The notes: generated by a model from the letters alone, not told the origin. A stretch of 23,482 bases of DNA from an uncultured Methanomicrobiales archaeon (GCA_937892275.1 CALAVG010000019.1:1-23482); one strand, 5' to 3'; shown: positions 7,799 through 16,785, numbered from the stretch's first letter. Program-made: numbers and translations.

Positions 7799-8085
7799 TC
7801 GCCGATGTGATCGAATTTGCGAAGTAGGCGTTCCCCGATGTCATCATACAAGAGCATCCAGTGTTGAGGAAATACGCGGAGAGGACGGTGTTCGACATAG
7901 AGGACAAGGGATTGAAGATCACCCTCGACCGCAGCATCTTCGTGCACGAGGAGGATAGGAAGCCGTTCTGGGAACTGGAACTGGAATTGTTATCGGATGA
8001 TGTGAGGGAAGGGTTCGACGAGATCGGTCTGGGAGCGTTCCTTGAGAGGAGACGGATTTCATCCCTGTTCACAAGAGCAAGTTAG
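7792..8085 (+). pseudogene. fragment of an unknown gene with an in-frame TAG
   Basis: A coding-like plus-strand frame of about 98 codons with one TAG at 7825-7827. It reads well before it (SFADVIEFAK) and after it (AFPDVIIQEH...). It has no start codon of its own and begins where the recombinase fragment ends. The pieces KGLKITLDRS and FWELELELLS faintly recall the beta strands of CYTH-type triphosphate-binding proteins, but this is weak. It ends in TAG, a stop otherwise almost unused in the window. It is best taken as the tail of a gene cut by the integration or deletion event; amber decoding is a possibility but not needed. Confidence 0.45.
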
Positions 8086-8213
8086 CAAGGGGGATGCAAT
8101 AGGTCCGCTCCCTGTAGCATAGGTGACATCATCTGTTGTCTCTCGTGGTGCGAGGGGACGATACAGCCCTTGTCAAAATAGTCGAGGGCGATCGGAGATC
8201 GGAAGGCATGGGA

Positions 8214-8231
8214 GGAGGAGGCGCCTCCTCC
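8214..8231 (-). terminator. palindrome after the ABC transporter operon
   Basis: A perfect 18-base palindrome (GGAGGAGGC joined to GCCTCCTCC) begins 2 bases after the permease stop on the minus strand and is followed there by a pyrimidine-rich stretch. It probably marks the 3' end of the transporter mRNA. The adjacent 8086-8213 holds no gene that I can support, only weak hairpins. Confidence 0.5.
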
Positions 8232-8233
8232 AG

Positions 8234-10504
8234 TCATTCCCCACCTTTCAGGGCCGAGACCATATCGATCTTCCTGTTGTTCATTCCGATCATCAGGCTC
8301 ACCATCAAGGACACGGCAAGAGTGGTGACGATCGTTATCACATATGTGACCCATGTGATGCACATGGACATCTCGTACTCGGAGGCTAGTTCATGCAGCA
8401 GGTAATCCAATACGAACAGCCCGATGGGCACGCCTATCACGATGCCGACGATGGTGAGCCATGTGTTCTGACCGATGAGGATGCGGCCGATCTGCCTGTC
8501 ACGGAAACCCACCACCTTCAGTGTGGCCAACTCCCTCATCCTTTCCATGTAGCTCATGGTCCCCAGGTTGTACAGCACCACCAGTCCCAATATCACGGCG
8601 GCGATCGCCAGTAGGAGGATCATCTCGTTCATGATCTCCATGAAGGTGTCGAAGGACCGCACAATGGATTCCTTGGTCAAGGTGCTCTCGATTGCCGGGT
8701 CCGAAGCTATATCGGTGGCATCGGTGTACACAGTTCTGATGCTGTAATCCATGCCGACAAAATCCGCATATGCAGAGGTCATGATGATGCTCTCGGATAT
8801 CGAGCTCAGTATCCCGACGATCCTTACCGAGTATGCTTGGCTTGTGATGTACGTGGTGAATGTTAACGTGTCCCCGATGCCCACACCCGTGTCCTTGGCA
8901 ATCCTTCCGCAGATGTACGCCCCATCGTCACTTAGGTCTGTGAGATTCATGTCCTGATCCACGAACCGTACGTGGTCGTTCATTATGTTGTAGATCTCCA
9001 ACCCTACCGCATCGCCCTCCAGCTGCACCGAGGTCTTGGATGCCCAGTCCCCGTCGTACATGCGGCATATCTCCATGGCCTGCTCATCGGTGGCGTCATC
9101 CGAGATATTTATGACCGTTTCGTAGTTCATCGCATCCCCGTAGAACACGTCGATGTACTCGTCCATGGTGTCCCTCATGCCGAAAGATGCCACCAGCAGC
9201 AGCACGCACCCCATCACACCTATCACGGTCACGGCACTCCTGGCCTTGTGTCTGAACAGGTCCCTGATGTTCCATTTGGTGCTGAATCCCAGCCTGTCCC
9301 ATGCCGATGTGCGTTCGATGGCAAGAGGCCTCATCTTCCTTGGAACGTAAGGTCTCAGGGAATCTGCGGCTGTTCCTTTGAGCATCTTGCTCACGGATAC
9401 CCATCCCACGAAGACGAGGAGGACATCCATCAACACGAGTATGAGGTATGTCATCCCAGGCGTGTGTATGGTCCAGTCCGGCATGTCGAAGTACGTGCCC
9501 ATGGATCCGGCCGGATCCATGATGAATGACGCCAATCCGTATCCCAGGATGATGCCGAATATTGAACCGAGTACGGCCACGATCAATGCGAACATGGTGT
9601 AATGCATCCTGATGGTCCTGTTCCTGTATCCTAACGCCTTCAGGGTGCCGATCTGCATCTTCTCGTTGACGGTGATCCTGTTCATGGTAGTGAGCATGGT
9701 CAGGATGGCGATGGCAAGGAACAGCGGCGGGAGGACGGAGGCCATGGTCTTCCCTTCCTCAGCTTCACCGTTCGATTCGGCGTATGAGACGATGTCATCC
9801 TTTTCCAGGACCAGGGCGGTCCTTCCCAGCGCTTCATCGACAGCTTCGATGAAGGCATCCTTGTCCATGTCCGACAGGACATTGATCTGGGGATAGTATC
9901 CGTATCCGAGCGCCGTCACCAGCATCGCTGGCGATATGTAAACGAAGCCCGATGTACCGTAGTCGGGCATCAGCTGGTTCTCGCCCGGGATGAATATCAG
10001 GTATTCGCCGGATTTGACAAGCCCCTTTACCGTGCCGGTGACGGACATCCCTTTGTAGATGATGGTGAAGTCATCCCCGACGGTGATTCCGTTGGCATCA
10101 GCATATCTGTCCGACATCCATATGCCGTCGGTGCTATCCTCTTCATATTCCGAACCGGAGGTGACGATGAACCCCGACACCTTCGGGTCGGTGGTCACCG
10201 TCAGCGTCACCGTGTCCTTGTCCTTTGCCGACAGTGTGTTCACGGACAGATACCTGGCCGCCCTTTCCACACCGTCGATGCCAGAGACTCTGTCCAGATC
10301 CTCCAGGGAGAATCCCGTCTCGTCCACCAGCCTGTAATCGGCGAATCCGGTGTCCTCGAAGAACTCGGAGACATCGGTCTCTATGGTGTACCATTCCATG
10401 TTGAAACCTACGAAGACACCCATGCCTAAGACGACCATGACCACCATGGATATGAACTGTGCCTTGTACTCCCCCATGGTCCTGAGGAGTTTTCTGAAAA
10501 GCAT
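8234..10504 (-). CDS. ABC exporter permease, FtsX/MacB type with two FtsX domains
   Basis: A 756-residue membrane protein, the permease half of a MacB/LolCDE-like (type VII) ABC system. An N-terminal helix (about 17-35) is followed by a large extracytoplasmic domain (to about 250). A first FtsX module of three helices comes next, containing the coupling-helix-type text IGTLKALGYRNRTI. A further helix near the second cytoplasmic entry (KARSAVTVIG) leads to a second external domain, and the C-terminal FtsX module repeats the pattern (ELATLKVVGFRDRQIG). Systems of this kind move lipoproteins, peptides or antibiotics, or transmit force; the substrate here is unknown. The start is the ATG at 10504, whose A is the last base of the ATPase stop (TGATG overlap); the longer frame from 10552 overlaps the ATPase too far. 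Confidence 0.9.
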   Translation of the reverse strand: MLFRKLLRTMGEYKAQFISMVVMVVLGMGVFVGFNMEWYTIETDVSEFFEDTGFADYRLVDETGFSLEDLDRVSGIDGVERAARYLSVNTLSAKDKDTVTLTVTTDPKVSGFIVTSGSEYEEDSTDGIWMSDRYADANGITVGDDFTIIYKGMSVTGTVKGLVKSGEYLIFIPGENQLMPDYGTSGFVYISPAMLVTALGYGYYPQINVLSDMDKDAFIEAVDEALGRTALVLEKDDIVSYAESNGEAEEGKTMASVLPPLFLAIAILTMLTTMNRITVNEKMQIGTLKALGYRNRTIRMHYTMFALIVAVLGSIFGIILGYGLASFIMDPAGSMGTYFDMPDWTIHTPGMTYLILVLMDVLLVFVGWVSVSKMLKGTAADSLRPYVPRKMRPLAIERTSAWDRLGFSTKWNIRDLFRHKARSAVTVIGVMGCVLLLVASFGMRDTMDEYIDVFYGDAMNYETVINISDDATDEQAMEICRMYDGDWASKTSVQLEGDAVGLEIYNIMNDHVRFVDQDMNLTDLSDDGAYICGRIAKDTGVGIGDTLTFTTYITSQAYSVRIVGILSSISESIIMTSAYADFVGMDYSIRTVYTDATDIASDPAIESTLTKESIVRSFDTFMEIMNEMILLLAIAAVILGLVVLYNLGTMSYMERMRELATLKVVGFRDRQIGRILIGQNTWLTIVGIVIGVPIGLFVLDYLLHELASEYEMSMCITWVTYVITIVTTLAVSLMVSLMIGMNNRKIDMVSALKGGE

Positions 10505-11205
10505 CACCAATCCACCTCGTCGACGTTCAGCGGATGCTCCTGGCGTTCGCACGACTGTATGCGGCCGTTCTTCACCCGGACGACGACATCCGCCATCTTG
10601 GCGATGTTCTGGTTGTGCGTCACGATGACCACCGTCTTGTCATGATCTCTGGTCATATCCTGAAGCAGCCTGAGAATGGTGACACCGGTGTCGCTGTCCA
10701 AGGCTCCAGTGGGTTCGTCGCACAGTATTATCTGCGGATTCTTGGCAAGGGCCCTTGCGATGGATACCCTCTGCTGCTCTCCACCAGAAAGCTGGGAGGG
10801 AAACTTCTTCCCATGGCCCTCCAATCCAACCATTTCCAACACGGTGTCCGCATCCAGGCAGTCCTTGGCGATATCCTTCACCATGGCAACGTTCTCATGG
10901 ACGGTGAGGGTCGGAATCAGGTTGTAGAACTGGAAGACGAAACCGACCTTCGATGCCCTGTAGTCGGCGAGCTCATCCTGGCTGTAGGATGAGATGTCCT
11001 TGCCGTCCACGATGACGCTGCCTTCGGTAGGGCTGTCCAATCCACCTAGAAGGTTCAGCAGCGTGCTCTTGCCAGCACCGCTGGGACCGAGGATGACGAT
11101 GAAATTGCCCTTCTCAAGGGAGAGGTCGGCGGAATTCAATGCCTTGATGACATTGTCACCTGCCGTGTAGGTCCTTGTGACAGACCTCATCTCGATAATA
11201 CTCAT
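10504..11205 (-). CDS. ABC exporter ATP-binding protein, LolD/MacB type
   Basis: A 233-residue nucleotide-binding subunit: Walker A GPSGAGKST at 40-48, Q-loop Gln92, signature LSGGEQQ at 139-145, Walker B ending in CDEP (162-165) and H-loop His197. The sequence CDEPTGALD is typical of the MacB/LolD group that pairs with FtsX-type permeases, in agreement with the downstream gene. Translation of the permease is coupled through a TGATG overlap. The ATG at 11205 lies about 26-28 bases after a TATA box, so the mRNA is probably leaderless or nearly so. Confidence 0.95.
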   Translation of the reverse strand: MSIIEMRSVTRTYTAGDNVIKALNSADLSLEKGNFIVILGPSGAGKSTLLNLLGGLDSPTEGSVIVDGKDISSYSQDELADYRASKVGFVFQFYNLIPTLTVHENVAMVKDIAKDCLDADTVLEMVGLEGHGKKFPSQLSGGEQQRVSIARALAKNPQIILCDEPTGALDSDTGVTILRLLQDMTRDHDKTVVIVTHNQNIAKMADVVVRVKNGRIQSCERQEHPLNVDEVDW

Positions 11206-11226
11206 GCTATGTGATAGGCGGGGGTC

Positions 11227-11252
11227 TTAATATAATTTAGGAATGACTAAAT
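11227..11252 (-). promoter_or_regulatory. ABC operon promoter with an overlapping inverted-repeat operator
   Basis: A minus-strand TATA region (TAAATTATATTA, 11227-11238) sits about 26 bases before the ATG at 11205. The perfect inverted repeat ATTTAG (11235-11240) and CTAAAT (11247-11252), with a six-base spacer, overlaps its upstream (BRE) edge. A repressor or activator dimer bound there would control access of TBP/TFB. This is inference from geometry. Confidence 0.45.
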
Positions 11253-11350
11253 CTCAGATGAACATACTTTTAGCATTACGCCAGAAATCATGGTCAAACA
11301 ACTGTGACCGCGATTATTCTAAATCCCATCAGTGCATTCACTGAATCGGG

Positions 11351-11680
11351 ATGCATATGGATGGGGCAGAAGACCTTATCGACTTGACTACCACAGGTTC
11401 TGCGGATTGCTCGACTGTGACAATGGATTTCCAATGGACTAACAACCTCGACGGGCTGCTCAGGGACCATGACGGGAACGTGATCAATCTAGACTATAGG
11501 GAGTTCGGACACCAGCAGTGCTACAGTGAGCTGATGCACTCAGGTTACTCTTGGTATTGTACGGATGATGGATACGAGACCGGAAGGGGCTATCGGAAGT
11601 ACGTGTTCAGGAATGGAAAGCTGGAGAAGGCGGCTCGATCTGATCGAGCAGCGGACCTCGGCCTCATGAAACTCATCTAA
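11351..11680 (+). CDS. hypothetical acidic protein
   Basis: A 109-residue frame that I do not recognise. It is acidic in the first half, with aromatic and glycine-rich text in the centre (SGYSWYCTDD, TGRGYRKYVF) that could be a small beta domain. It has no signal peptide, membrane segment or metal motif. No clear ribosome site or TATA box is seen, so the start (ATG at 11351 or 11357) is uncertain. It ends by overlapping the opposite gene's last 8 bases, tail to tail. Codon use resembles the neighbours. It may be real or a remnant. The stretch 11253-11350 before it shows nothing further that I can support. Confidence 0.5.
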   Translation: MHMDGAEDLIDLTTTGSADCSTVTMDFQWTNNLDGLLRDHDGNVINLDYREFGHQQCYSELMHSGYSWYCTDDGYETGRGYRKYVFRNGKLEKAARSDRAADLGLMKLI

Positions 11681-12119
11681 TAGTTAACCTACGGCTGAAC
11701 AGGCCGCTGGTCTCCAGATAGATGGTCGTGTCAGAGTGCAGATTGACCATCTTGCTTCCCGTTATATCCGTCGAATTGACACCGGCGTCGACATGGACCT
11801 GAGCTATGAACTGGTATTCTCCCTCAGGCAGAGTGACACTCACGGGCTCGTGAACATTGACTGCGACCTGTCTGGATACCGGGCCTGATATGTTGACGAT
11901 TATCGTACGGTTGAACTCCATGCCTCTGAATGAATAATCCAGCACCACCGTGTATTGTTTTGCATATGCAGGCGATCCGACAACAGCGCCTTGTATCTTC
12001 GAAGCACCTTCGCTGTAGATGATCTTGCCGCAGGCCGTGCAATGACCACATTCAAGACTTGAATCGAAATAGGATGTGCTGTGACAATAGGGGCATGTGA
12101 CCGCGGACAGTGACACCAT
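11673..12119 (-). CDS. zinc-ribbon protein with a beta-sandwich (PEGA-like) domain
   Basis: A 148-residue protein. Cys9/Cys12 (CPYC) and Cys27/Cys30 (CTAC) form a zinc ribbon, with an extra Cys24. The rest alternates short beta strands, with VTLPEGEYQF near residues 94-103, the hallmark turn of PEGA-like domains. There is no membrane segment. The function is unknown. The layout resembles the longer zinc-ribbon protein at 20154-20840. A minus-strand TATA box lies 26 bases before the ATG, which points to a leaderless mRNA, and no ribosome site is present. Confidence 0.75.
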   Translation of the reverse strand: MVSLSAVTCPYCHSTSYFDSSLECGHCTACGKIIYSEGASKIQGAVVGSPAYAKQYTVVLDYSFRGMEFNRTIIVNISGPVSRQVAVNVHEPVSVTLPEGEYQFIAQVHVDAGVNSTDITGSKMVNLHSDTTIYLETSGLFSRRLTIR

Positions 12120-12139
12120 AATCGAAGGTAATGTCTGAC

Positions 12140-12149
12140 GAATATTAAA
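12140..12149 (-). promoter_or_regulatory. TATA box of the 12119 zinc-ribbon gene
   Basis: TTTAATATT on the minus strand, centred about 26 bases before the ATG at 12119. The remaining gap to the Pol IV gene (12150-12377) shows no gene that I can support. Confidence 0.5.
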
Positions 12150-12377
12150 CAGGTATCAGACCTGCTGAATGGACCTTTTGAGGAGTTTTTCTGGAACTAG
12201 AAGAACCTATCAGTTCAATTCTGACTGTCGGCCGAATAGTTTCTGAAACAACGATTGCGTAACAAATTTTATGACACAAGGGACCATCGCCTGCCCCATG
12301 GTCGACGACAACCTCGTCTACAGCCTGATACGCCCGCCTGTGCAGGGCTGAGACGTGAGTATGATCCAACCGCGGAT

Positions 12378-13586
12378 TCATTGTCCACGGTGGGTGCGCA
12401 TATGCTCGGCAAGTGTGTGGAGGTTGTCCCAGCCTATGTCCTGGTCCCTCAGCTTCTCCATCCTGTAACGCTTGCTTATCCCTTCCAGAGCGCGTTCCAG
12501 CTCGGCATTGCTGTCCTTACCGCCTGCCATCTGGTCCAGGGTCATCTGCTTGGCCGTTGTTGGTGTGACGTTGTAGACCCCGACCCCGATAAGTCTGATG
12601 GGCCTTGTGGAGACCTCCTCCAGCATTGAGACGGCTTCCCTGTGGACTGTGAGGGGATCGTCGCAGTACTTGACGACCTTGGATCTGGTGACCCCTTTCA
12701 TATCCGAATAGGTGACCTTCAGGCTCACCCCGTTGCCGCAGAGACCGTAGGACCTAGCACGCTTGACGACGCTCACCGACAGAAGAAGCAACACATCGGC
12801 CAACAGCCAGAAATCGAACACGTCCTCCTGGAAGGTCAGCTCCCTGCTGATCGATTTGGCATCCTCCGGCCTGTATGCCACCACCCTGCTGTCATCGTGA
12901 CCGTATGCCAGGTCCACTATGAACTGCCCGTGCTTACCGAGCATGCTGATGACATCCGAACTGTTCTCGCGGATATCCCTCATCGTGTGGATCCCTGCCG
13001 CATGAAGTTTCTCCGCGGTCTTGATACCGACGGTGTAGATGTCCCTGACATCCCTGTCGATCATCAGGCTGACGAAGTCCTCTGCCGTGAGGATCTCGAA
13101 GTACCCGTTGGGCTTGTTCTCCTCGCTGGCTGTCTTAGCTGCTACTTTGGAATAGGCCAAGCCTACAGAACATGTGAGTCCCGTCTCTTCCAGGACCCTC
13201 CTCTTGATATCGTGGGCGAACCCCCTTGCCCTGTCGAATGTCACCGCGGTCTCGGTAACATCCAGATACGCTTCGTCCAGGGCTATGGCCTCCATGGATT
13301 CCGTATATTCGGACCATATCTTATGGATCTGCTGCGATACAGCTTGATATTTGTGGAAATCAGGGGTCAGGTACATCCCCTCGGGGCAGAGCCTGTAAGC
13401 CTCCTTGATGTTCATGGCGGAATGGATGCCATACTTCCTGGCCTCATAGTTGCATGTAGCCACAACTCCTCTCTTGTCCGGAGGCGCACCGATGATCACC
13501 GGCTTCCCCAGAAGGTCAGGATTGTCCCTCATCTCCACTGAGGCATAGAAAGCATCCATGTCGACGTGTATGATGATCTGTTCCAT
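12378..13586 (-). CDS. dinB: DNA polymerase IV (Y-family translesion polymerase)
   Basis: A 402-residue Y-family polymerase that copies past damaged bases. The metal-binding acidic residues are in HVDMDAFYASVE (Asp9, with Tyr14 in the steric-gate place) and ALDEAYLDV (Asp104, Glu105); the usual serine before LDE is alanine here. Palm, fingers, helix-hairpin-helix thumb (VGIKTAEKLHAAGI) and little-finger domains follow in normal order and length. No obvious C-terminal PCNA-binding QxxL/I-x-x-FF box is seen; the tail ends in HMRTHRGQ. An AAGGAGGT ribosome site lies just before the ATG, and a weak TATA-like patch near 13643-13653 would give a short leader. It is divergent from the NIF3-like gene. 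Confidence 0.95.
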   Translation of the reverse strand: MEQIIIHVDMDAFYASVEMRDNPDLLGKPVIIGAPPDKRGVVATCNYEARKYGIHSAMNIKEAYRLCPEGMYLTPDFHKYQAVSQQIHKIWSEYTESMEAIALDEAYLDVTETAVTFDRARGFAHDIKRRVLEETGLTCSVGLAYSKVAAKTASEENKPNGYFEILTAEDFVSLMIDRDVRDIYTVGIKTAEKLHAAGIHTMRDIRENSSDVISMLGKHGQFIVDLAYGHDDSRVVAYRPEDAKSISRELTFQEDVFDFWLLADVLLLLSVSVVKRARSYGLCGNGVSLKVTYSDMKGVTRSKVVKYCDDPLTVHREAVSMLEEVSTRPIRLIGVGVYNVTPTTAKQMTLDQMAGGKDSNAELERALEGISKRYRMEKLRDQDIGWDNLHTLAEHMRTHRGQ

Positions 13587-13696
13587 CCCTGTACCTCCTT
13601 GGGCATCCTGAAACCGGACTATGCTATGGGCAATGCTTTGCTGATATTTGTATGCATGAATCTATCGATACGCCATCACGGACCTCCCAATCGAAC

Positions 13697-13704
13697 ATTA
13701 TAAA
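13697..13704 (+). promoter_or_regulatory. TATA box of the NIF3-like gene
   Basis: ATTATAAA centred about 23-26 bases before the first two ATG codons (13723 and 13729), with no ribosome site. A leaderless transcript is likely, possibly starting at either ATG. Confidence 0.55.
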
Positions 13705-13722
13705 GAATCCATCCATAATCCG

Positions 13723-14691
13723 ATGTCCATGAAGATCTATGATGCCTACAGGTTAGGCATAGAGGCCGGTATGACAAGGGACCTCCGCCCCAAATCGGAG
13801 GTACAGAGGATCCTGTCGGATGCCAAGGAAAGATACGAATCCCTGCCGGAGGGTCAGAAGGAACTCTTCGATATGGAGGACCTGTGGAACCCTTATGCCG
13901 ATTCCAGATTCTCCGTTGGCATGGAGAAAGCGAAGGAACTGGATGCCGTCCGCCTGATGTGGGGCATAGACATCTCCTCTGCTGAGGTCCTCCTGGCAGA
14001 CAGACTGAGGGAGAAGGGAGAGAGACTCGATGCCATAATAGCGCATCACCCCCTTGGATCGTCCAAGACTCGTTTCCCCGAGGTAATGATGCAGATGACC
14101 GCCATGTTCCAGAACATGGGAGTGCCCGAGGAGAAGGCATACGAGCTTGTTAAGAACAGGATGGACGAGGTCTTGAGAGGCATGCAGGGGTACAACTACA
14201 ATCAGGCGGCCGATGTCGCACGCATGCTGGACATCCCGTTGTTCAACATCCACGCCCCTGCGGATAACATGGTCGAGGAATTCATGGTCAACAAGATAAA
14301 AGAGGATCAGCCCGAGACCCTTCAGGATATCATCGATTCGCTGATGAAGGAACCTGAACAGAGGATGGCCGCCAAATGCAACAGTCCGCCCATCATCCTT
14401 GCAGGGAACCCTTCTGACGAATGCGGAAAGATCATGGTGAAGATGAACGGAGGCACATCGTTCTCGAAGGAGACCTACGCTGCACTCGCGGAGGCTGGCG
14501 TCAAGACGATAGTCGCCATGCACTATCCGGACAGTCATTTCGACGCTGCGAAGGAAGCAGGAATCAACCTTGTGATATCAGGACACATGTGCTCCGACTC
14601 TATAGGGGTCAACCTAATCTGCGACCTCTGGGAGAAGGAAGGCATAGAGGTGATCCCCTGCTCGGGATTTACCCGTTTCAGCAGAAACTGA
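13723..14691 (+). CDS. NIF3/DUF34-like metal-binding protein
   Basis: A 322-residue protein with the hallmarks of the NIF3 (YbgI/DUF34) family: an AHHPLG motif at about 107-112, a central insertion, and a C-terminal SGHMCSDSIGVN segment corresponding to the family's second metal-binding GH motif. The family forms ring-shaped hexamers with a two-metal centre. Its role is unsettled (it is often called GTP cyclohydrolase-like). The first ~70 residues are an additional N-terminal part compared with minimal members. The start is ATG 13723 or 13729, placed by the TATA box. Dihydrouridine synthase follows after 4 bases, so the two are probably co-transcribed. Confidence 0.85.
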   Translation: MSMKIYDAYRLGIEAGMTRDLRPKSEVQRILSDAKERYESLPEGQKELFDMEDLWNPYADSRFSVGMEKAKELDAVRLMWGIDISSAEVLLADRLREKGERLDAIIAHHPLGSSKTRFPEVMMQMTAMFQNMGVPEEKAYELVKNRMDEVLRGMQGYNYNQAADVARMLDIPLFNIHAPADNMVEEFMVNKIKEDQPETLQDIIDSLMKEPEQRMAAKCNSPPIILAGNPSDECGKIMVKMNGGTSFSKETYAALAEAGVKTIVAMHYPDSHFDAAKEAGINLVISGHMCSDSIGVNLICDLWEKEGIEVIPCSGFTRFSRN

Positions 14692-14695
14692 TACG

Positions 14696-15718
14696 ATGGG
14701 ATGGAAGATCGGTCGGATAGATGTCGACGGCCCTGTGGTACTGGGGCCCATGTCGGGTTACACCTCGAGGAGCTACCGCGACTTCATGAAACCGTTCGGC
14801 GTAGCGGTTTCCATGACGGAGATGACCTCGGCCGTGGGCATCAACAACGCCGACTTCAAGACCGTTGACTACGTATCGTTCGACAAGAACTATCCCACGG
14901 GATTGCAGCTGTTCGGACATTCCGCCGAGGACATCTCCGATGCGGCGGCGAAGGCGCTGGCATCCAATCCGAACATCGATTTCTTCGACATCAACATGGG
15001 CTGTCCGGTGCATAAGATACTGAGGAGCGGAGCCGGGTCCGTGCTGATGAAGGATCCGGAGCTGTGCGGCAGGATAGTCTCCATTGTCAAGGACAGGACC
15101 GGACTGCCGGTCACCGCGAAGATCCGTCTGGGTTCTGACAGGAACCACATGAACTACATGGATGTGATCGAACACCTGCAATCATCCGGAGTCGATGCCA
15201 TAACGGTCCATGCCAGGACAAAGGACCAGGGTTACAGCGGATATCCGGATTACGAGGAGGTCAGGGACCTCCGCGACAGGATGACTGTTCCTCTTATCAT
15301 CTCAGGTAACATCTACTCCCTGGACAACGCAATAGATGCCATGGATATAACCAAGGCCGATGCGGTCATGGTGGCCCGCGGAGGGGTCGGCAATCCTTTC
15401 CTGGTAACACAAATCGATGAATTCTACAAATCAGGGAAGAGACTCCAGAACCCAACGGTGCACCAACAGATCGAATGGTGCATCCAGCTGGCCGATATGC
15501 TGATGGATGAGAAGGGGGAGGAGTGCGCCGTCAGGAAACTGCGCAGCATAGCCCCGAAATTCGTCTCCGGATGCCACAGATGCCGCGAATACAGGCTCCG
15601 TCTAGCGACCGAGACCGATGACAGGCAGAGCATGGTGGAGATACTCAAAGAGATCGATACCAAGATGGGTCTGGAGCAGATCAACACGGATGGTAGAAGG
15701 ACCTACTACAACATCTGA
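14696..15718 (+). CDS. tRNA-dihydrouridine synthase
   Basis: A 340-residue FMN TIM-barrel enzyme that reduces uridine to dihydrouridine in tRNA. The barrel opens with VVLGPMSGYTS. The catalytic cysteine is Cys103 in INMGCPVHKI, and the next loop GAGSVLMKDP is typical. VHARTKDQGYSG and the flavin-phosphate part VARGGVGNPF complete the Dus pattern (COG0042). The ~70 C-terminal residues correspond to the helical tRNA-binding domain. Which position of tRNA is modified cannot be told. It starts 4 bases after the NIF3-like gene. Confidence 0.93.
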   Translation: MGWKIGRIDVDGPVVLGPMSGYTSRSYRDFMKPFGVAVSMTEMTSAVGINNADFKTVDYVSFDKNYPTGLQLFGHSAEDISDAAAKALASNPNIDFFDINMGCPVHKILRSGAGSVLMKDPELCGRIVSIVKDRTGLPVTAKIRLGSDRNHMNYMDVIEHLQSSGVDAITVHARTKDQGYSGYPDYEEVRDLRDRMTVPLIISGNIYSLDNAIDAMDITKADAVMVARGGVGNPFLVTQIDEFYKSGKRLQNPTVHQQIEWCIQLADMLMDEKGEECAVRKLRSIAPKFVSGCHRCREYRLRLATETDDRQSMVEILKEIDTKMGLEQINTDGRRTYYNI

Positions 15719-15734
15719 AGGTCGTACCATAAAG

Positions 15735-15743
15735 TCTAAAAAA
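15735..15743 (+). promoter_or_regulatory. possible TATA box of the pirin gene
   Basis: TCTAAAAAA centred about 26 bases before the ATG at 15766. It is less canonical than the others in the window. Confidence 0.35.
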
Positions 15744-15765
15744 CCGCCCTATGTTATGACGTTCG

Positions 15766-16785
15766 ATGTTCCTTCTCGCAAAGAAACCTAGCACGGTCCA
15801 GAAGATAGTAGATATCAACATCCATTGGTCAGGTGATGATCCGTTCACATTCATATCGCACCACCATGACACCTATCCCAAAGGGAACGCCCAGATGGCT
15901 CCTCCTCTGGAGACCATCCGCGGCAGGAACCTGGGCAGGGACTATCAGGAGAGGATGGGTTTCAGGATGTACCACGGCCGTGTGGTACCGGGATTCCCCA
16001 TGCATGCGCACTGGGGATACGAGACCGTAACGATCGCAGAGAAGGGATTCGTGGACCACTTCGACACCGAGGGGAACAAGGGAAGGTTCGGCAACGGGGA
16101 TATGCAATGGACATTGGCCTCCAGCAGGTACGAGCACTGCGAGATGTATCCCCTCCTTGACCAGGAGAATGAGAACCCTGTCCACATCACGCAAATCGCC
16201 ATCAATCTCCCGCTCGACAGGAAGAACGGCGACATCCATGTCAACACCGTATGGTCCGAGAGCATCCCCGTCATATCCACCGAGACGTCTGAGGTAACGC
16301 TCTATTGCGGAAGATACGAGGGAAGGGAGATCTACTCCCCCAATCCATCATCATGGGCATCCCCCGAGAACTCCGTCAGGATAATGAAGATCGTCCTCAA
16401 GCCCGGAACGATATTCGCACTGGACCCTCTCGAGGACGGCATCGACAGGAACCTGTACTACGTATCCGGAAACGGGGCAACACTTGAAGGGACCAAGATA
16501 AAGACTTGGCTCAGATACAAGATGAAGCGCTGCACTCCTGTGAACATCGTCAACGGTCCGGAGGAGTCCGAGTTCTGGATCCTGGAAGGGAAGCCGATAG
16601 GCGAGAAGCAGGCGAGCTTCGGACCCGTCATCCTGAAGGACCTCGACGAGGTCAGGAGTTCCATGGACGAGATCAGGATCAAGGAGTTCCAGGAATGGCC
16701 GTGGGGAGTCATGGATGTCACCAATCCTCTTGATATGGGGAGGGAGCTCCACCGCAAGGACGGCTCCGTCGAAAGACCCATTTAA
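15766..16785 (+). CDS. pirin-family bicupin protein
   Basis: A 339-residue pirin. The N-terminal cupin holds the iron ligands in their usual spacing: His80 and His82 (GFPMHAHWGYE), His124 and Glu126 (YEHCEM), with GNGDMQWTLA between. Pirins bind iron. Some have quercetinase activity and others are redox-linked regulators, and the role in methanogens is not known. The C-terminal cupin is present and lacks obvious metal ligands, as in the family. Length is at the upper end of the family. The stop codon lies inside the TATA region of the next gene. Confidence 0.9.
   Translation: MFLLAKKPSTVQKIVDINIHWSGDDPFTFISHHHDTYPKGNAQMAPPLETIRGRNLGRDYQERMGFRMYHGRVVPGFPMHAHWGYETVTIAEKGFVDHFDTEGNKGRFGNGDMQWTLASSRYEHCEMYPLLDQENENPVHITQIAINLPLDRKNGDIHVNTVWSESIPVISTETSEVTLYCGRYEGREIYSPNPSSWASPENSVRIMKIVLKPGTIFALDPLEDGIDRNLYYVSGNGATLEGTKIKTWLRYKMKRCTPVNIVNGPEESEFWILEGKPIGEKQASFGPVILKDLDEVRSSMDEIRIKEFQEWPWGVMDVTNPLDMGRELHRKDGSVERPI

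Noticed and set aside
12642..13541. Long plus-strand frame opposite dinB
   Set aside because: Antisense shadow of the Pol IV gene; composition His/Asp/Arg-rich with no domain sense, while the minus strand gives a full polymerase.
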